From assembly GCA_015847255.1 (NCBI GenBank), contig JADLZK010008395.1:124001-188000 (forward strand): a stretch of 64,000 bases of DNA, given 5' to 3'. How positions within the stretch are numbered: the first letter of the stretch is position 1; each line of letters starts with the position of its first letter. Below, one piece after another: positions 49,385-61,444 of the stretch. The position numbers and the translations under genes are program-made. A model generated the notes under the pieces. It did no database searches. It worked only from the letters and a program-made list of their open reading frames with translations, and was not told the DNA's origin. Source of the stretch: Hyparrhenia diplandra (taxonomy: Eukaryota > Streptophyta > Magnoliopsida > Poales > Poaceae).

Positions 49385-49468
49385 TTTTTGGGGACGGAGT
49401 CGACCTATCTATTGTTTGGTTGCATCTCTGATTTTGGGGACGAAGTCAACCTATCACATGTTTGGTTG
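49385..49468. repeat. Two-copy tandem repeat, unit about 46 bp
   Basis: tttttggggacggagtcgac plus ctatctattgtttggttg is repeated with changes as ttttggggacgaagtcaacc plus tatcacatgtttggttg. Confidence 0.6.
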
Positions 49469-49672
49469 AAGGAATCGGGAATACGGGTTGGACGCCACGA
49501 TAACACCGTCTATCTGATGTTTTTACATCAGGACCTCTGAATTATTTAGAAATCAGTTAAGCCTATATCAGTAAATCTTTCTCTCTGGCGTTTTTGCATC
49601 AATACCCCTAAAAGAGTTTCTAATTAAATTTTGCACATGACTTCTTCTACATCTCGTGTACAAGGGAGCGCC

Positions 49673-50882
49673 TGTCGGTGTTTTGGAAATCGGGGTGTCT
49701 AAGGTAACTGACTCGTGAAAATGATGTTGCATGCTCCCTATTTATCCTGGTTTAGGCACGGATGCCCTACGTCTAGCAGTGTCGACTTGTTTTGTATTAT
49801 CCCACACAGGAGTGCTTGTAGTAGGGGTTTACAAGCGGGCGAGAGAGGAGCCGGAGCTCCAAGTCTCGTGAGAGCGAGAGGAAGAAGAAGAATAGAGGGA
49901 GCGAAAGCGTGTGTGCGGTGCTTTCGCCCGTGTGTGACTGACCTTGGAAGGCTCCTGGTTGCCTCCTTTTTATAAATGAAGGAGGGAACACAGGGTACAT
50001 GTATGGTGATGTTAGGATTTCCTTTCGTAGACGGCAAATCTGGCCCTGTCCTCCTGCAGATGGCCTGCATGTGGTTGCTTGCAGGGCGATCATCATTGCC
50101 TTCTTGTCTTGTTGTGGAACGCCGAGGCTATGTGCCTTGATCCGAGGCTTGTAAAGGGCTTCTGATGGGCTCCAATTGTCCTGCAATATTCTTCCCGAGG
50201 TCTTTCCGACCTGCGTGTGGTTGCTTGCAGGGCGATCATCATTGGCTTCTTGTCTTGTTATGGAACGCCGAGGCTGTGTGCCTTGATCCGAGGCTTGTAA
50301 AGGGCTTCTGATGGGCTCCAATTGTCCTGCAATATTCTTCCGAGGTCTTTCCGCATGGGACCTAACGGGACATGTCATAACCATCTTGCCATGACAAGAG
50401 AGTTAGTAAGAGGAGAAATGATGACAAGATGGCTGTTGTGGGCCTCATAGGCCTGACTTTTGGTGCTAAGAGGTTCCTTGGAGAGGTGGGCACCGTCCTT
50501 GGTGTTGTCATCATTGTCCTTGGTGTGGCCCTGTGGCCCTTGCTTGGAGGAGAAGAGGCTCTCTGCAATGATGAGAGTTTGTCCGGTAGTGTTGACTTTG
50601 GTGGCCCAAAGTGTTGGAGTGGTCTCCTGCAATAATGGGAGTTGTCTCGTAGTGTTGGGATGGCTCCCTACGTGATGTGGAAGCCTTATCCTGAGGCTCA
50701 TGCGTTGAGGTGAGGCATGCGCGTTGAGGCTCGCCACGCACGTGCCGAGGTTCTCGTCGACCCCTCGTTGCGTTAGCGTTGGCAGGGGTCTATTTCGCAG
50801 ATGTTACTCACTTATTCCTCCTACGAGGATTAGGTGAGTTTTATCGTGATAATTTGGGTACCCCTAATTATGGACACCGACG
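49673..50882 (+). mobile_element. Solo LTR, 1.2 kb, Ty3/Gypsy (Tat-like)
   Basis: Starts tgtcggtgttttggaaatcg and ends attatggacaccgacg, the complementary end with CA changed to CG. GCGCC flanks both sides (49668-49672 and 50883-50887), a perfect 5-bp duplication. No internal region. The head and tail resemble the TGTCGGTG...CACCGACA LTRs of grass Tat-lineage elements (from memory). It lies 1.2 kb upstream of the dehydratase start codon. Confidence 0.85.
50064..50355 (+). repeat. 146-bp tandem duplication inside the solo LTR
   Basis: Two nearly identical 146-bp units (50064-50209 and 50210-50355) beginning cctgc-tgtggttgcttgca and including gatccgaggcttgtaaaggg. They differ at only a few positions. 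Confidence 0.85.
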
Positions 50883-50887
50883 GCGCC

Positions 50888-51640
50888 CGGCCAGGGAGCC
50901 GCCTCGCCGGCCTGTTCGCGCGGCCTGGGAGCCGCCTCGCCGGGCGGCATGCATGCCAAGCTCGCCGCCGCTAGTCGAATCAAGGAGGGGGCTACGGTAC
51001 TAGCAACATCGGGCGGCCGCGGGCGCGGCCCGGGGCGAGACACCGCATCGGCGTGAGCACAAGCCGCGGGCGTGACGGGCGCCGCTACGAAGCCTCGCCC
51101 GCTTGTCGCGCCCGTCGGGTTTTCGCCGCGTTACTGCCGCGGGCTTGCCGCGCGTCGCCATGGCCTACGTCGCCCTCGCTGCTCGCCTGCTCCTCCGTTT
51201 TCGAGCACGACGGAACCCACGCGGGTCGGCTCTGTCTGCCCGATTTGGACGGACTGAGTGAACCCGCATCTTCACCGAATATTCCGCTCCCGGTTCGCTC
51301 CGTCCTCGGATCCCTTAATCCAAACACTTCAAAAGAAGGTCGGACCCGCCCGAGTTGGACTGGTTCTCCCAACCAAACACACGGTAAAGAAGCAGCTAAG
51401 ACGAGTGAACAAAACAATCGTACCCTCGTCTACCTCGAGCGAGGCTTGAGCTGTCCTGGCTCCGATTTCTAGCGAGGCCAAACAGGAGCAACAAACCAAA
51501 CACATCCCGGCTCCGCCACTGCTGAGCGGTGCAGCCAGCGTGCAGGATGGGCAGAGGAATGTCGGGTCAGATGCAGGAGTGCTTGACCACCCCACCGCCT
51601 CCCTCACCCAACACCAAAGCCGCCGGCTTCAGGTTTCCAC
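50888..51640. other. GC-rich distal upstream region of the dehydratase gene
   Basis: Contains an imperfect tandem gggagccgcctcgccgg (50895 and 50927) and GC-rich ORFs on both strands without recognisable products. From 51290 it becomes mixed-composition promoter-like sequence. Confidence 0.4.
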
Positions 51641-51693
51641 GGCGACGGCGTTTTGGTTTGCGATCTGCTTGCTGGTCCGTTTGCCCCCACCCC

Positions 51694-51700
51694 ACCAACC
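51694..51700 (+). promoter_or_regulatory. AC element (ACCAACC), MYB-type site
   Basis: The heptamer ACCAACC lies 101 bp upstream of the TATA box of the arogenate/prephenate dehydratase gene. AC elements (ACCWACC) are known R2R3-MYB sites in phenylpropanoid and lignin gene promoters, which draw on phenylalanine. Function here is inferred. Confidence 0.5.
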
Positions 51701-51800
51701 ACCCGCGTATCCGTCCGTCGCGTCACCCCGCACCGCAGGCACAGAAAGAGAACTGACAAGGCAAAGGGTCAGCCACACACGGCAGCTGCCTGCCGCCCCG

Positions 51801-51806
51801 TATAAA
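51801..51806 (+). promoter_or_regulatory. TATA box of the dehydratase gene
   Basis: TATAAA within cccgtataaaccgg, 274 bp before the start codon. It would place transcription start near 51830 and give a leader of about 250 nt containing a ccacccacc/caccaccac simple repeat (51905-51950). Confidence 0.7.
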
Positions 51807-52079
51807 CCGGACGTGCCCGCGCCGCGCAATTGCTCTCCAGCTCCAGCTGAGACACAGGCAGGCGGCTCAGCTCGGCTTGGCTTTCTCCTCTCTCCCCGCC
51901 TGATCCACCCACCCACCCACCCACCACCACCACCACCACCACCCCTCCCACCTACCACAGTACCAAACCAGAGGCAGCGGGAGAAAAAAAAAAAAAGGCA
52001 GCCACCCCCGCACCCGCCCGGGAAAGGGGACACGGGGGGACCAACCCGCCCGGCCAATCCAATCCGCCTGCCTGCCTCC

Positions 52080-53389
52080 ATGGAGGCCGCCGCCGCCGTG
52101 CTCGACGCCTTCTCCGCCGCGCCGCGGCACCAGCTCCGCCCGGCGGCAGCAGCCTGGTGGAGATCCACGCGTCTCGCGTCGCAGGCGTGCCGCGCCACCG
52201 CCCCATTCGCCCGCGCCGACTGGCAGGTCGCCTGCGCCATCCTCGCCAGCAACAGCGCGGGCGGTGGCGACGCCAGTAGCAGCAACAGGCAGCCAGCGCC
52301 GCGGGTCAACGGCCAGAAGCCCGTTCCCGTTCCGGCGCCCGCGCCAGCCCTCGAGGAGACGCCGACGCCGACGCCCACCGAGCTGGATCTGGTGCCCGTG
52401 TCCAACCTGCCCCGGCCGCTGAGCATCAGCGACCTGTCCCCGGCGCCCATGCACGGGTCGCAGCTCCGCGTGGCGTACCAGGGCGTCCCGGGCGCCTACA
52501 GCGAGGCGGCCGCCGCCAAGGCCTACCCGGGCTGCGACGCCATCCCCTGCGACCAGTTCGAGGTGGCGTTCCAGGCCGTGGAGCTCTGGATCGCCGACCG
52601 CGCCGTGCTCCCCGTCGAGAACTCCCTCGGCGGCAGCATCCACCGCAACTACGACCTCCTCCTCCGCCACCGCCTCCACATCGTCGGGGAGGTCCAGCTC
52701 CCCCCGTCCACCACTGCCTCCTCGCGCTGCCCGGGGTGCGCAGGGAGCTCCTCACCCGGGTCATCTCCCACCCGCAGGCGCTGGCGCAGTGCGAGCTCAC
52801 GCTCAACGCCATGGGGCTCAACGTCGCACGCGAGGCCTTCGACGACACCGCGGGCGCCGCCGAGCACGTCGCCGCGCGCGGCCTGCGGGACACCGCCGCC
52901 ATCGCGTCCGCGCGCGCCGCGGAGCTCTACGGGCTCCAGATCCTCGCCGACGGCATCCAGGACGACGCGGGCAACGTCACCCGGTTCGTCATGCTGGCGC
53001 GGGAGCCCATCATCCCGCGCACCGACCGGCCGTTCAAGACCAGCATCGTGTTCGCGCACGACGTCGACGGCACCTCCGTCCTCTTCAAGGTGCTCTCCGC
53101 CTTCGCCTTCCGCGACATCTCCCTCACCAAGATCGAGAGCCGGCCGCACCGGCACCGCCCCATCCGCCTCGTCGACGACGCCAACGTCGGCACCGCCAAG
53201 CACTTCGAGTACATGTTCTACATCGACTTCCAGGCATCCATGGCCGACGTCCGCGCGCAGAACGCGCTCGCCGAGATCCAGGAGTTCACCTCCTTCCTCA
53301 GGGTGCTCGGGAGCTACCCCATGGACATGACGCCCTGGGACGCCGCGCTCTCCTCTCGCTCCTCCAACGATACTACCCACCATTACTAG
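52080..53389 (+). CDS. ADT: Arogenate/prephenate dehydratase, plastid, single exon
   Basis: Converts arogenate (or prephenate) to phenylalanine (or phenylpyruvate) in plastids. Start ATG at 52080 ([15 protein letters not shown]) opens a Ser/Ala/Arg/Pro-rich transit peptide of about 100 residues. The dehydratase domain begins near residue 129 with [20 protein letters not shown] and continues through [20 protein letters not shown]. The catalytic TRF triad is in [11 protein letters not shown] (about residue 300), followed by an ACT domain with [20 protein letters not shown] and the regulatory ESRP motif (about 351). Stop TAG at 53387-53389. A single-exon structure is normal for this family in grasses. 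The frame breaks once at a C run (52700-52705); the corrected product is about 435 residues. I cannot assign an ADT subtype number. Confidence 0.92.
52700..52705 (+). other. ADT: Frameshift in the dehydratase gene (C6 run)
   Basis: Before the run the frame reads [12 protein letters not shown]; after it the family sequence [20 protein letters not shown] is in another frame. The span 52080-53389 is 1310 nt, 2 mod 3, so one base is missing or two are extra. A CCCC run would give the common QLPVHHC motif. Confidence 0.85.
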
Positions 53390-56300
53390 TGATGATTGGG
53401 TATTTGGGTTGGTCAGCCAGCCAATGGAAGGCGGATCGACCAATTCATTGGACGGACGGACAAGAAATGGATCTTGCTTTTTAATCAGTCGATCAATCAT
53501 CACAGGAAATGTTGCTTGGTTCTTTTATTCCCTTTGCTTCATCATCATCAGTAGTATATTATATTCTCCTGCATCTGCGTGCTCCTAGCTGTGCTTGACC
53601 AAATTCTTAGAAACAGTGTAGGGCTCCAGTTGTATGCTTGCTTTGCTGGGGATCGATGTCTGTAAGTACAGTGTATTCTTTACAAACATACTCTATCTTG
53701 CAACAACAAACCAAATCAAGTCAACGCATCAAAACCATCTCTTCTTTTTGCAACGAGTTGCTGCCTGAATCTGCCTGCTACCATGAGGCATGAGCAACAC
53801 AGAATAAGAAAATTGCCATGCCCAATGGAAGGAGCTTGGTGTTTCTGTTGTTGTTGTTGCCTCTGGGATCTTGGGACTTGCCGAGTTGGCGTTTACAGGG
53901 ATTGAGGCTGGCGGCGTGGTTGGTGCGAGGCATTGGTATGTTTTGAACTCGGTCATTGCATGGGTTCCATAAGCGGCAGGTGGGTCGGGTAGTCTAGTCC
54001 GATTTGGTATCTTGTTAAGCCGTGACGTGCTTTTCTTGAGACAAACCAAACGTTCACCGTCTTCGTTTCGTCACACTAGATTAGTACCACCTCAAAGCGG
54101 CGGTGGCTAGCCTTTTGCGGCTCGCATGTCACTGCTCGTCCGTTGCAAAAAGGCACCAACGACCTTTTTTTTTTTTTCTCAGATTTGCTCTTTTGCTGCA
54201 AGACAACAATTAGTCACCTACCTCCTTTGTCCGATTCGCGCCAGCCCGATCCCTGGTCGTCTGAATTGTGAAGAATAGGCGGTGGCGCCCACGTCCACCA
54301 CGCACAGTGAAGAATAGGCGGTGGCGTCCATACCTGATGAAGAATAGGCAAAGAAAAGAAAAGCGGCGACGGCTAGGGTTAGTAAATATCCAACTACGAC
54401 GGGCATAGAAGGAACTCAAGGGGAGGCAGTCGACCGGACAGTTAGGGGCCTTGACGGTAGGAGGGGTGCGGGGTGTTGCTTTGAGCTCCGCGCTACCCTA
54501 AGGTTAGGGTGGACGGGGTTGAGGGGCAGGGCGGGTTGTGGGTGGCGCAATGAGGTGGCTCAACACCGACTGCCAATGGTGGGGGTGAGGGCGAGGAAGA
54601 TGGCTGAGCTTCGATGAACTTCTCTTTAGGGGAGTGTGGGGCCGAGGTGGCAGAGGCGAATGGTGAGTGGGCCGGTTGGTGGCGAGGCAACCGTGACTAG
54701 GGGGAGAGTTGGGGGTGAGGGAGGCGAACATCTCGGATCGAACCTAGAGGCCTTCGATATGGCAACAGTCGACAACACGGATTTTGAAGACTCCGGAGCA
54801 CTAGTGTAACAAAGAGAACACAAAGGGAGGAGGCATGGATGGTAATTGTCTATGTTCCGTTAGCTTTTTTCTGGCACCTATAGTAGCGCACCGCGGTAAC
54901 AAGACAGGAAGGACGTAGTGGGACGAGAGGATTCCTAGGTGGCAAAGTTGATGCCCTAAGGTGGCGACACTTTTGAGCGATAAAAAACTATTTATTTGTG
55001 TACGAGTCTAAATTCCTAATTGCATGAGTGCCGTGAAGCCGGTATGGCCATCCAAATGAGCCAAGTGTGGAGGGTGACGAGCCTACGTGTTAGTCTCATA
55101 CATTGGACAGGTTACATTCGCTCATAAAGACAACCAATCATCATCTTTGTTTTATTGTATCCGTCCATGCAATCTCATCAAACATCTTTTTTTTTCCGCG
55201 ATATGGTTCCACCCGTCCTATTCCTTCGGCTAGAAATGCGGTGCAAGCCTCATCCACCAACCAAACGCACCCTTAACATGTCACGCTAGAGTTTTAATTT
55301 TTTTGTTATCATAAACCTAACATATTGCAAATTCTCCTATCGATAAGAGTAACATGTTGCAATTTTTCCGATCGATATGAGCAAACAAACAAGGAATATT
55401 TTCATGAGGACGCGGTGTAGATGCTAAGTGCACTAATTAGAGAGCTTTGGACCTCGATCAAATGACCTAGCAAGTCTGAAGACTTTGAAAAATGTTCAAT
55501 TTAGTTGCTCTCTACTGTGAAAATATAGCAATATCAATCACGTCATCTTGTATAAACACTGATGAATCAATGAAGTCATTAGAAACGTAAGACACTTAAA
55601 ATCAGTCAGAACAACATTACACCCAATGGTGGTACAGATAGAAAAAGACATGGTACAAATAGTAAAGTTCGGCAACAACTTCTGCCAAGCAGCTGTCATA
55701 ATACTGTTTAAGAGGAAGAGCTGTTTGGTGAATAATAGAAGATGTTTTTAGGCGTGGAGGAACTGTAATTTGTGACTTCTCTCCTCAGGTGCTCCGACTC
55801 TTCCAAAGGAGTACTTGAGGAGCCATACCAAACAATCCCTGGGTAGTTTTGTCGCATTTAGCAGTAGATGACAGTGATAAACATACGTTGACAGGTAGAC
55901 AGCAAATCAATCACATCTAAGTTGTTTAGTCCTGCCTCTATAATGTTCTATCATCAGTTTCTTAAGTACAAAAATCCCTACCCCAAAAGACGAGAAATGT
56001 ATCGTCAGAAAACAGCGGTGCCCCACTTACATGCAGGGTATCATACCCCCTTTGTCCTCTTAAAGAAATCATACATTCTTTTGACATGCACCTACAAAGC
56101 CTTCTTTCTATCAACATAAAGATCCTTCCTTCTCAGATGGAGACCCAAAATATGAAGATTTCGATAATTCTGACTCGCATGGCCAAAGTGCTCTTCTGGA
56201 ACTTTATTCTTTGTGTAAGCACTTTGTAAGGGGCACGGTGAAATCCATGGACAGTTTCAGATCGCCAAAGTTTTGTTTCCGATAACGCCTGCCACCTTCC

Positions 56301-56419
56301 ACCAATCGTCCTACAAGTATGTCATCAGCCCAATGCACATTTTGTCATGCAAACCCCAGCTTTAGGCTCATCCACCTCAAGGCCCCTCAAGAGCTTAGCT
56401 GCTGTGAACAACAATCATT
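53390..56419. other. 3 kb between convergent genes, repeats only
   Basis: Starts with the 3' UTR of the dehydratase gene and ends in the 3' UTR of the PCFS4-like gene. Between them lie a short gaagaataggcggtggcg repeat (54268 and 54308, partial third at 54340), TE-edge-like text (ccaaccaaacgcaccc, 55257-55272) and a small inverted pair gctgtttggt/accaaaca (about 55719 and 55827). ORFs such as 54493-54731 (-) are low-complexity and show no recognisable protein. Confidence 0.5.
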
Positions 56420-59400
56420 CTAGTCAACCTCCATGCCATCATTTGAGCCTCTTGGCATACATCTTACATGGACTATGGGCACATGCTCTTCAGGCTCAAC
56501 ATTGTTTCCACAGCTGCTTTCTCCCTTGGGGTAATCCAAAAACACTGCGTCCTTGTACATCCAGTTCCCCTTCTCAAAAGAATATATATCATCAAATGGT
56601 TCCCCACATAGTGCACAGATACTTTGCCTCTCATCTGCAGGGACCATAAACTCACACACTTCTTCTGTAGAACCCAAATCTCCATCAGACGCCTCAGTGC
56701 TGTCCTCGATTTCATGTGATCCATCAATGTAAATGTTCTTGTTTGGGTACCATCTTTTAGGTGCGATACCAGTATAGATAGTCTCAGGCTCCCTTGGCCG
56801 ACAGCTTGATGTGTGCAAGCTCAGTTCTTCTTCAAGCCTGAACCTATTACCACAGGTTTTACACTGATGGCTTTGGTCATCAAAGATTCTGCTAATCACG
56901 TGCTCATGGTACTTGCGAAGTTTCTCTGGCTTGAACTCCAGGCCAATGAGGTCACCCATCTTAATTTCAATAGCTTTGGGTAAAGCATGGTTTGTTGAGG
57001 CAGATGAATCAGAATTAGATGACACCTTACCAACTGAAGGCTTCGGAGCCGGCAAAGGCACCGCTGAAGCTGTGACATCTTTAGCATTCATGCTTGATGC
57101 TTTATTTGGCTGTGAGAGGACAGCATTGGATGAATCAGAGGCTGGTGAAGAAATTAATCCCTTTGCAACCAGGGAACTTAGAAGACTCGAGAGTGGCGCA
57201 GCTTTATCTGCACTCTGTGTTGATGGAGGTGGTGGAAGACCCGGTGGCAATGGTGGGACGAGAAGTGTCTGGTGTCTGTGTAGGCAAAGTGGTATTTTCA
57301 TCAGCAGTATTTTGAAGTGACCCACTTGGACCAAGAAGTTGTGCATCACTATGGCTATTTGGTTTGAACCCACTCTTTATGAGACCAGCCAACAAATTAC
57401 TAGCACTTGTCAGATCTGAGCTTATAGGGGTGGAATCACTGGGTAAAGAGTATGGAGAATTTTCACGCAAAAAACTTGCCTGCAATGTATCAGATGGATT
57501 AATATGCGACTTTAAGGTAGGGTACTTTAGTGTCTGCTGGGTTGTCTGTAGACTAGGTTGGCCCTGCGTATGTCCATCATTCTGAACCACAACATGAGAA
57601 TCTTTAGCAAGTACTGGCAATGCTCTTTGGCTGTATTCTTCTTGAGGATTTTGGCCCAACTGAGAAAATGATCTGGAAGGATAAAATTCAGACTCAGCAG
57701 GATTTGGAGAACCCTGACGTGCAAAGGGTGCAGTCGAAGGTGAGTGAGCTTGTGGAGAGGAAGATGACCAATATCTATGCTTCTGCTGCCCAAAAGTTTC
57801 AGTTGATCTTATTGGCACACTATTTGCAGTATCTAGGCTTGACCTTCCAGCATAGTGTCCTGATAACCCAACAGGTACAGATGAAGTGATACTTGTGGAC
57901 CTCTCTACTGGCTGATTTGAAAACCTTGATATCCTAGGATCCAACCCAATGTCTGGGAGTGTTTTTTCCTGGGATACCCAGAGAGAGGAACCTCGAGGTG
58001 GTGGGAACTGTTGTCCTTCATGCCTAATTTCCCTATCAATTCTTGTTTCAACCTCACGCTTGCCAAGAAGGTACTCTTCCTGATCCTGAAACAATTGAAA
58101 AGACAAGTAGTATTATAATACTTTCCAACAAGAAAGAAACTTTGCATCGTGCATGTTTAAAACATCTCTGGCATTATTATGTAGCGATAATTAGCATATC
58201 AGTATTTACTGGATACTTAATATCATTTTCTTTCAATAATTTTAAGTCACATACCATGTATGCTGAAATTCTTCTTTCTTGGCCTGCTGCAAGTCCAAAT
58301 CTTGACATGTTATCAAGTTTATGTGTGTTGGGATCTATACGGTCCACAGGTCCTGCCTCTGTCCATTTACTCCTTTGGAGGCTTGCAAACTTAGCATTGC
58401 CATCATCAGACATCCATTCTCCTTTTATTACATTATTGCTACCACTATATTCTGCTGCTTTAGAGTGTACATCATCCCAAACATATTCTTCTTCCTCAGA
58501 GTGCTTCCAACTTTTGTTTGATGCAGGCCTACCAACTCTATCAGCATTAATTGAAGGAGTTGGAAGAAGTGCACTATCCAAACGTACAGATCCTGATGTC
58601 CGAACATCCTTGCTTGTGTAAAAGTTGTTGCGCCTGTCAAATTGTTCTTCGGAAGACCCAACACCAGAGGCATAATAAGGCCCCACAATTCCATCTTGGC
58701 CTTTGGGTTTCGAGCGAACTTGACCAGTTCCCACAACAGCCTGCTGTGAAATGCTGGAGAATCCAGGGCCCCTCACATCTCTACCTGCCTGTTTTTCATG
58801 AACAGGATTGCTAAAAGGGTCCCTCTGAGTGCGCTGTATGTTCTGCATGTTACAGTTAAAAGTAGTATATTAGAGAAAAAAAATGTGGAAGACACAAGGA
58901 GTAGTGACACTTCTCTGCCATTTTACATGAAGAGATGTCAAAAGAGCCGAAGAGATGGCAGCGAACTTACAGGTCTAGCATTAGGGGCTTCTAATCGTCT
59001 CCCTGCGCTTCTATCAGTGCCTAGCCTGTTAACCCTCTCAATATCATCGCCTGTATCAGCAATTACAGCTGCCTTAGCACCACTTCCAAGTATCCCCTGT
59101 CCGAAGTAAGGGATAAACAGCATCAGGAACAAAATCACATGGTGTGCAAAAGAACAAGGTGGCAGCTATAATGCTACACATGGTACATATTTGGATCATG
59201 TCCCAGAGATCAAAGGAGTGAACAGGTGTACCAAGATAACTTGAGAAAGAGAATATTGCCTTAGTTGGTTGATTTAGCTGCTGTCTTGCTTCCAAATATT
59301 TTGGATTTACATGTATGCTATTGGATGGGCGCGGGGATTGAGAATCAGTCCTTGATTGCACAGCACCCGATGATCCATTGGCAGATGACTGAAAACCAAG

Positions 59401-61444
59401 TTCCTTCTCAATCATTTGGAGTGGAGGTAAAGGAAACACTCCTTTCCATGTTCCAAAAAGGTGCCTCATGCTATGATGTATAGCAGGATCAACTTGTTTA
59501 TATGCCTTGCAGAACACCTAGCCAAAAAAAATAGTACAACCAGAAAAAACTTTGTTATTGTGATGTCCAAGTCCCACCTTCTCAATAAATAAATATTGTT
59601 TGGTTGGAACAATCTCTATACCCTTATCAAGAAGATGGTACAGGATGAAATACTAACCTCTGGTAATCTTGCTGAGAAATGTTTAACATAATCTTTTCCA
59701 ATATTTTTTACAATACTGTCAAGTAGATATAGCGATGGTAGTTTCTGTTCACTTGGAACCTACAGGGACAAGCAACCATCAAATAAAATAGATACACCCC
59801 CTCCATACATATAGTGGATAATAATTGCATAACACTATAGTGTATTATAGTAATACAGGGCAATGAGAAAAACCAAACGCTGATATGCCTCAACAATGTG
59901 GATTCAAGAAAAGAACACTGACAGATATGATTTAACAACACAACATATACAACAGTGCAAGTCCTCCAATTCACACAACTACATAGCTGAAAAGGTTCAA
60001 TGGTGTTTATTCGTCATTCGTTTTATCCAATGACTAGGACTTGACCTTACTTCTGAAGAATCCAGTAAGTTTCCCATTTAGAATGCAACAAACGAAACAA
60101 AATGAGCATAGATAGCATGCCGCCTCAAACCATGTATAGCAGCAAGGTTACACAAAGTAATACATAAACCAAGTCAACCAATGCTCAGCGGTTATCCAGG
60201 AGTGTAAGGAGAAGCTCAGTGCAGGACAAACTTGTGGCATATATTATACTTCACAATTCCCTGTCTTTTTTTATCAGTGCATCGATATATTTTTCATATG
60301 TACATGATGATGTATCATGAACTTCAGTTTGTAGCAGATCTTTCTGAAATCTTGAAAATTTTGTGATTCAACTGATTAGGATACACAAATTGATAACTTT
60401 GTCACTGGTCAGCATGAGAACAGTATTACAGTTACTGCAGCGTGAGGTATGATCTGTACACAAGTTTGTGGGGAGCGTGGGAATGAAACGCTTTTGAAGC
60501 CTGGTTCGATGTTCAGCTACGATGCTGATAACTTATGATGTTTTAGTACCAGTGGTTTAGCCCTCTCATTAGCAGAGGGTGGTTCAAACCACAATGTTCA
60601 TATTTGTTTTGCCATGTCACAGGAGTGTGAAATTTATAAACCAACGAACACTTGAGAAACGAAGTTGAGCGAGGAACTTTGCGTTTGAAATCATATAAAC
60701 CATGTATGTTAGCATCACAAAAACGATCTCCGCAGACACAAGAGAGCGCGAGGGAGAGAAATGAGATGGGGAGAGAGATTTCTGAGCAAAGGTAGGTAAA
60801 TCGGTATTTCCTTTTGCATCTATTGAACACACAACAACTTGCTTCGTGACATAACAGAGCGATTGATCTTGATAGCTAGCATGGACACTAGTGCGTACAA
60901 TGCACAGAGGCCTGGTAATCCTAGCACACCACCAAGCACACGTGCTGTATCTAGCATAAGAGACAGCCAGTGGGTGCTTGCTACTGGAGTACTTGATGGC
61001 GCCTTATAATTACTTTTACATACATGGTGAATTGAGGGAAGAAGGGAGGGGAGAGACGGACGGACGGCAGTTTGACGAGCGTAAGGGGAGTCAAAGGCGG
61101 GCAAAGGTCACCTCGAGGATGTTGGCGCAGATGAGGGCGGCGATGGCCTTGGCGGCCTGGAGGTTCTCGCCGGCGATGATGGTGAGGTTGGTGATGATGG
61201 GCTTGGAGTTGAAGGTGAGCTCCCCGAGCGCGGTCCGGTACTGGCCGAGCAGCTCGTCGACCAGCGCTTGGTCGGCGGGGCTTGTGCCGCCATTGGAGGA
61301 GGCGGAGGCGGCGTAAGATCTGGGGTCCCGCGGCGGCGGCTGCGAGAGGCGCGGCTTCTTGGCGCCGACGGGGTCGGGGCCCGCGGCGGATCTGCGGGCG
61401 GAGGCGGAGGCCTCCATGGGGACCGCGGAGGCGGAGGCGCGCAT
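56420..61444 (-). CDS. PCFS4: PCFS4/Pcf11-like cleavage and polyadenylation factor
   Basis: Pcf11-type proteins bind the RNA polymerase II C-terminal domain and support cleavage, polyadenylation and termination; PCFS4 in Arabidopsis affects alternative polyadenylation of flowering genes. Coding exons: 61112-61444, 59658-59759, 59260-59517, 58971-59096, 58255-58842, 56420-58085. A CID domain spans exons 1-3 ([68 protein letters not shown]). The middle is long, Ser/Pro/Gln-rich and disordered. The C-terminus has a zinc finger [20 protein letters not shown] and a second Cys-rich block [13 protein letters not shown] to HVRC. Start [15 protein letters not shown] at 61444 is chosen; MEASAS at 61417 is possible. 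Length is about 1023 residues after one frame correction. Confidence 0.88.
57255..57257 (-). other. PCFS4: Frameshift in PCFS4 (CCC run, last exon)
   Basis: Upstream frame reads [12 protein letters not shown]; downstream frame reads [20 protein letters not shown]. They join if one C is removed at the CCC run (GGG on plus). The last exon is 1666 nt and starts in phase 0, so it is exactly one base too long for the stop at 56420-56422. Confidence 0.8.
59097..59259 (-). other. PCFS4: GC-AG intron in PCFS4
   Basis: The donor reads CTAAG|GCAATA rather than GT; the acceptor is CGGACAG|GGGATA. Phase 0 on both sides joins QQLNQPTK to GILGSGAK. All other introns of this gene are GT-AG. Confidence 0.7.

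Noticed and set aside
51540..52079. In-frame N-terminal extension of the dehydratase ORF
   Set aside because: Lies upstream of the TATA box and leader and is low-complexity; the ATG at 52080 starts a normal transit peptide.
51629..52679. Long minus-strand ORFs (about 270 residues) opposite the dehydratase gene
   Set aside because: GC-rich antisense shadows with low-complexity Arg/Gly/Pro content; the plus strand has the conserved domain.
54493..54823. Overlapping Pro/Ser-rich ORFs
   Set aside because: Low complexity, no splice or domain support.
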